Below are positions 6,405 through 8,184 of a DNA stretch of 8,184 nt, piece by piece. The position numbers and the translations under genes are program-made. The stretch is from Oscillospiraceae bacterium. GTDB lineage: Bacteria > Bacillota > Clostridia > Oscillospirales > Ruminococcaceae. The stretch lies in the NCBI GenBank assembly GCA_900768735.1, contig CAAGDZ010000052.1, forward strand, positions 1 to 8,184, given 5' to 3'. Under the pieces are notes generated by a model. That model ran no database searches. It was not told the origin of the DNA and saw only the letters and a program-made list of their open reading frames with translations. Position 1 is the first letter of the stretch. Each line of letters starts with the position of its first letter.

Positions 6405-6501
6405 GCTGTAAGCGTTTTTAGCGGCCGCTTATGAATAAATGACAGCATTTCCGAATAGTATTTACTGTGAATGTACAAACTGTTCGGAAAGGATGTATTT
6501 T

Positions 6502-6768
6502 ATGACGGATAATAAGCAAATGCTGTCGCTTGAAAGCAGACGGACGCTGAAGCTCAGCGGAGTGATAGAAATAATCGGGTTTACCGATGAGCTGATAACT
6601 CTTTACACAAACATGGGGGATTTGCGCATACGCGGCGAAAATCTTGAGGTAAACAAAGCCTTTACCGAAAAGGGGAATATTGAAATAAACGGCTATATAA
6701 AGTCGCTCAGCTACAGCGAGAACGATGAAAAGTACGCGGATAATTTCATCTCGCGCATTTTCAGATAG
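6502..6768 (+). CDS. yabP: Sporulation protein YabP
   Basis: An 88-residue protein of the YabP/YqfC family, made in the mother cell during sporulation in Bacillus subtilis; its exact molecular role is unclear. The family core is evident: LSLESRRTLKLSGVIEIIGF (8-27), LYTNMGDLRIRGENLEVNK (34-52) and GNIEINGYIKSLSYSE (58-73), a compact all-beta pattern. There is no signal peptide or membrane helix. ATG 6502 is chosen because AAAGGA at 6488-6493 is 8 bases upstream; the longer frame from 6439 and the ATG at 6493 lack proper spacing. It is followed closely by yabQ: its stop codon TAG (6766-6768) is part of the yabQ ribosome binding site. A 97-base gap separates it from rqcP. Confidence 0.9.
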   Translation: MTDNKQMLSLESRRTLKLSGVIEIIGFTDELITLYTNMGDLRIRGENLEVNKAFTEKGNIEINGYIKSLSYSENDEKYADNFISRIFR

Positions 6769-6777
6769 GAGCGCGGC

Positions 6778-7335
6778 GTGAACGTTGAAACTCCTCTGAT
6801 TACGCAGTTTGCGTATTTTGCTCTGTGCGGTGTTTTTCTCGGGCTGGGATATGAGGTGCTGAGAATACTCAGAGCCTGCGTCCCTCATTGTAGCTTTGTC
6901 ATAGGTATTGAAGATACGCTGTATCTGGCTTTGTGCGGGCTGATTCTATTCGGTTTTTCTATGGAGGTAGGGAGCGGACGGTTCAGACTGTTTTATCTTG
7001 TTTTTGCCGTACTTGGCGCGGTGCTGTACTACTTTACCGCAGGAAAGCTTGTAAGGCTTATTTATATGTGGATAATAAAAGCCGTAAAATTCTTGCTGAA
7101 ATCATTTTATACGCTGATATGTAGACCTGTTGCAAAAATGTTTGTTTTTATTGCACATAAATGCAGTGCTCCATTTGTAAAAATTCACAAAAATTTTCTC
7201 TCAGCGTGTGAAAAATACCGTAAACGCTTGCAATTACACAGTCAAATGATGTATAATAATAAAAATGATTTATCCGAAGGGAATGGAAACGTTGACCGAA
7301 AAGCGCCGATTAAAGCTAAAATTAAAAAAGAATAA
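6778..7335 (+). CDS. yabQ: Spore cortex biosynthesis protein YabQ
   Basis: A 185-residue membrane protein. YabQ is needed for cortex formation in Bacillus subtilis and localises to the forespore-surrounding membranes. Hydrophobic segments lie at about 8-26, 44-62, 70-88 and 92-112. The family signature near the start is GVFLGLGYEVLRILR (18-32). A basic, poorly conserved cytoplasmic-looking tail runs from about 113 to 185. The start is GTG 6778, with AGGAG at 6767-6771 six bases upstream; this site overlaps the yabP stop codon, so the two are tightly coupled. The last 44 bases overlap divIC in another frame, and the tail region also carries a promoter-like sequence for divIC (7228-7257). That double use may explain the odd low-complexity tail. 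Confidence 0.9.
   Translation: MNVETPLITQFAYFALCGVFLGLGYEVLRILRACVPHCSFVIGIEDTLYLALCGLILFGFSMEVGSGRFRLFYLVFAVLGAVLYYFTAGKLVRLIYMWIIKAVKFLLKSFYTLICRPVAKMFVFIAHKCSAPFVKIHKNFLSACEKYRKRLQLHSQMMYNNKNDLSEGNGNVDRKAPIKAKIKKE
7228..7257 (+). promoter_or_regulatory. Sigma-A-type promoter for divIC inside yabQ
   Basis: TTGCAA (7228-7233) and a perfect TATAAT (7252-7257) are 18 bases apart, within the 3' part of yabQ. Transcription would start near 7264, leaving a leader of about 28 bases that contains AAGGGA ahead of TTG 7292. This would allow divIC expression independent of the sporulation genes. Confidence 0.6.
7277..7294 (+). promoter_or_regulatory. Ribosome binding site that sets the divIC start at TTG 7292
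   Basis: AAGGGA at 7277-7282 is 9 bases before TTG 7292. ATG 7283 directly abuts this site and ATG 7265 has no ribosome binding site and would lie at the predicted transcript start. Confidence 0.55.
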
Positions 7336-7606
7336 CAAAATGCTTATTGTGCTTTTACCCGTACTCATGGTTGCGCTTTTTGTATGTATGTACAATTTTA
7401 TTTCCCTACAGGTCGAGATTGCACAGAAGAATAACGAGCTTACACAGATAGCCGCGGAGCGTGTAAACGTAGAAAACGAAAATCAGATGCTCAGCCGCTA
7501 TTCTAAGGAAGAATACAAGATAGAGTATATTGAGTCAATTGCCCGTGACAAGCTCGGATATGCGTTACCGGAGGAGCGTATTTATTATATCGTTCCTGCG
7601 GATTGA
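7292..7606 (+). CDS. divIC: Cell division protein DivIC / FtsB-like septum initiator
   Basis: A 104-residue bitopic division protein. DivIC (FtsB in Gram-negatives) forms a complex with FtsL and DivIB that controls septal peptidoglycan synthesis at the division site. The layout is characteristic: a short very basic cytoplasmic tail (residues 1-16), one membrane helix (about 17-37), an extracellular coiled coil (about 38-70, ISLQVEIAQKNNELTQIAAE and VNVENENQML), and the family end IESIARDKLGYALPEERIYYIVP (80-102). FtsL is possible as an alternative name, but the C-terminal motif and the position after yabQ, as in Bacillus subtilis, favour DivIC. TTG 7292 is the preferred start; ATG 7265 or 7283 would add nine or three residues. 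It is the last gene of the cluster; spoIIE, which follows at some distance in Bacillus subtilis, is not seen here. Confidence 0.9.
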   Translation: MTEKRRLKLKLKKNNKMLIVLLPVLMVALFVCMYNFISLQVEIAQKNNELTQIAAERVNVENENQMLSRYSKEEYKIEYIESIARDKLGYALPEERIYYIVPAD

Positions 7607-7636
7607 TAGCTTTAGTTAATTTATTGTAAATAATTA

Positions 7637-7675
7637 CGGCGGCAGTCCTTGTGACTGCCGCCGAAGCTGTTTTAT
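7637..7675 (+). terminator. Hairpin terminator between convergent divIC and transporter gene
   Basis: A perfect 11-bp GC-rich stem, CGGCGGCAGTC (7637-7647) / GACTGCCGCCG (7653-7663), has a 5-base loop and is followed on the plus strand by a displaced U-rich stretch (TTTTATT, 7669-7675). The stem reads the same way on the minus strand, so it may also stop the convergent transcript, though that side has a poor U-tract. Confidence 0.72.
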
Positions 7676-7689
7676 TGGGATTAAACGAG

Positions 7690-8184
7690 TCAGATAAGTC
7701 CCGCAAGCTGAAAGCCGACTATACCGATAATACATATAATTCCTCCCGCTATATTAAGCGGCTTTGTGCTTTCCCTGCGGATAAGTCCGATAAAGAAAAG
7801 CGTTACCATAATCATCGGCTGAATAAACGAATAGTTTGTCATGCCGATGGATATTACCATATTTTCAACCACAAGACCGATAGCGTTCGGTATTTTTGTG
7901 ACCGCTACAAACATGGACGCTTTGAATTTGGTTTTAAACAAGGTTATCGGATGTGCAAACGGTGCAAGTATAACAGCAAGTACGATAAGACCGAACAGCA
8001 GCGCCATGTATGATGATATGTACGGCGCAGATACCGTCATAATCATGCCGTACCCGTATTTTACAAGCAGGTACAGTATAAGCGGAATGATTATCTTTAA
8101 ATAATGCACATGACCTTTTTCTGATTTTGCGATCATGAAAAGACCTACTGCCGTAATTGCAATTGCCGCCAGCTTGATTATATT
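7690..8184 (-). CDS. EamA/DMT-family transporter, C-terminal part (start outside window)
   Basis: The reading frame stays open to the right edge, so the gene is cut by the window; 164 residues are visible. There are about six hydrophobic helices: one at the edge (NIIKLAAIAITAVGLFMIA), then a charged loop SEKGHVHYLK, then five more ending IAGGIICIIGIVGFQLAGLI. This is the pattern of the second half of a drug/metabolite transporter of the EamA type, where the final helix pair is joined by a short charged loop (here LIRRESTKPLNIAG). The substrate cannot be told. ATG 8136 is an internal methionine, not the start: the upstream codons form a membrane helix and there is no ribosome binding site. It is convergent with divIC and probably unrelated to the sporulation cluster. 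Confidence 0.75.
   Translation of the reverse strand, partial: NIIKLAAIAITAVGLFMIAKSEKGHVHYLKIIIPLILYLLVKYGYGMIMTVSAPYISSYMALLFGLIVLAVILAPFAHPITLFKTKFKASMFVAVTKIPNAIGLVVENMVISIGMTNYSFIQPMIMVTLFFIGLIRRESTKPLNIAGGIICIIGIVGFQLAGLI

Noticed and set aside
6421..6428. GCGGCCGC palindrome after rqcP, as a recombination or attachment site
   Set aside because: It is a single 8-base restriction-type palindrome with no repeats, integrase gene or border signal nearby.
6418..6888. Minus-strand open frame of 156 codons opposite yabP
   Set aside because: It spans the clearly recognised yabP and the yabQ start on the other strand, and has no family likeness.

Overview
The window looks like ordinary chromosomal sequence from an endospore-forming member of the Clostridia. 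An Oscillospiraceae/Ruminococcaceae-type gut anaerobe is likely, but genus cannot be settled by eye. The evidence is the block mazG - HU - rqcP - yabP - yabQ - divIC, which is characteristic of spore-forming Firmicutes, together with A/AAAGGA- and GGAGG-type ribosome binding sites, moderate GC content, and DUF3006 and DUF4364 proteins.

Layout. (1) 1-1235, plus strand: a membrane-anchored ComEC-C-terminal-like metallo-beta-lactamase hydrolase, overlapped by a small DUF3006 protein. A bidirectional hairpin follows at 1244-1282. (2) 1287-2974, minus strand: aroC (chorismate synthase) followed 26 bases later by a DUF4364 protein, probably one transcript from a good sigma-A-type promoter at 3080-3108. 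The aroC leader holds a terminator-like hairpin at 3001-3043. (3) 2975-3184: divergent intergenic region with that promoter and leader and the ribosome binding site of the next gene. (4) 3185-7606, plus strand: a SpoVB/YabM-like MOP-family flippase, mazG, HU, rqcP, yabP, yabQ and divIC. This resembles the Bacillus subtilis yabM-yabN-yabO-yabP-yabQ-divIC order, with an HU gene inserted. (5) 7637-7675: hairpin between convergent genes. (6) 7690 to the right edge, minus strand: the C-terminal part of an EamA/DMT-type transporter whose start lies outside the window.

How the genes fit together. The large plus-strand cluster mixes housekeeping functions (nucleotide-pool cleaning by MazG, nucleoid packing by HU, rescue of stalled ribosomes by RqcP, division by DivIC) with sporulation functions (YabP and YabQ, perhaps the flippase). 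The sequence suggests this mixture is resolved by internal signals: a candidate promoter before mazG, a strong terminator directly after HU, and a good sigma-A-type promoter inside the 3' end of yabQ that would let divIC be expressed in growing cells.

I found no RNA genes, insertion sequences, CRISPR arrays or phage genes, and no convincing new multi-gene system. The most interesting points are regulatory: the possible aroC attenuator, the internal divIC promoter, the HU terminator, and three genes whose best start codon is TTG.
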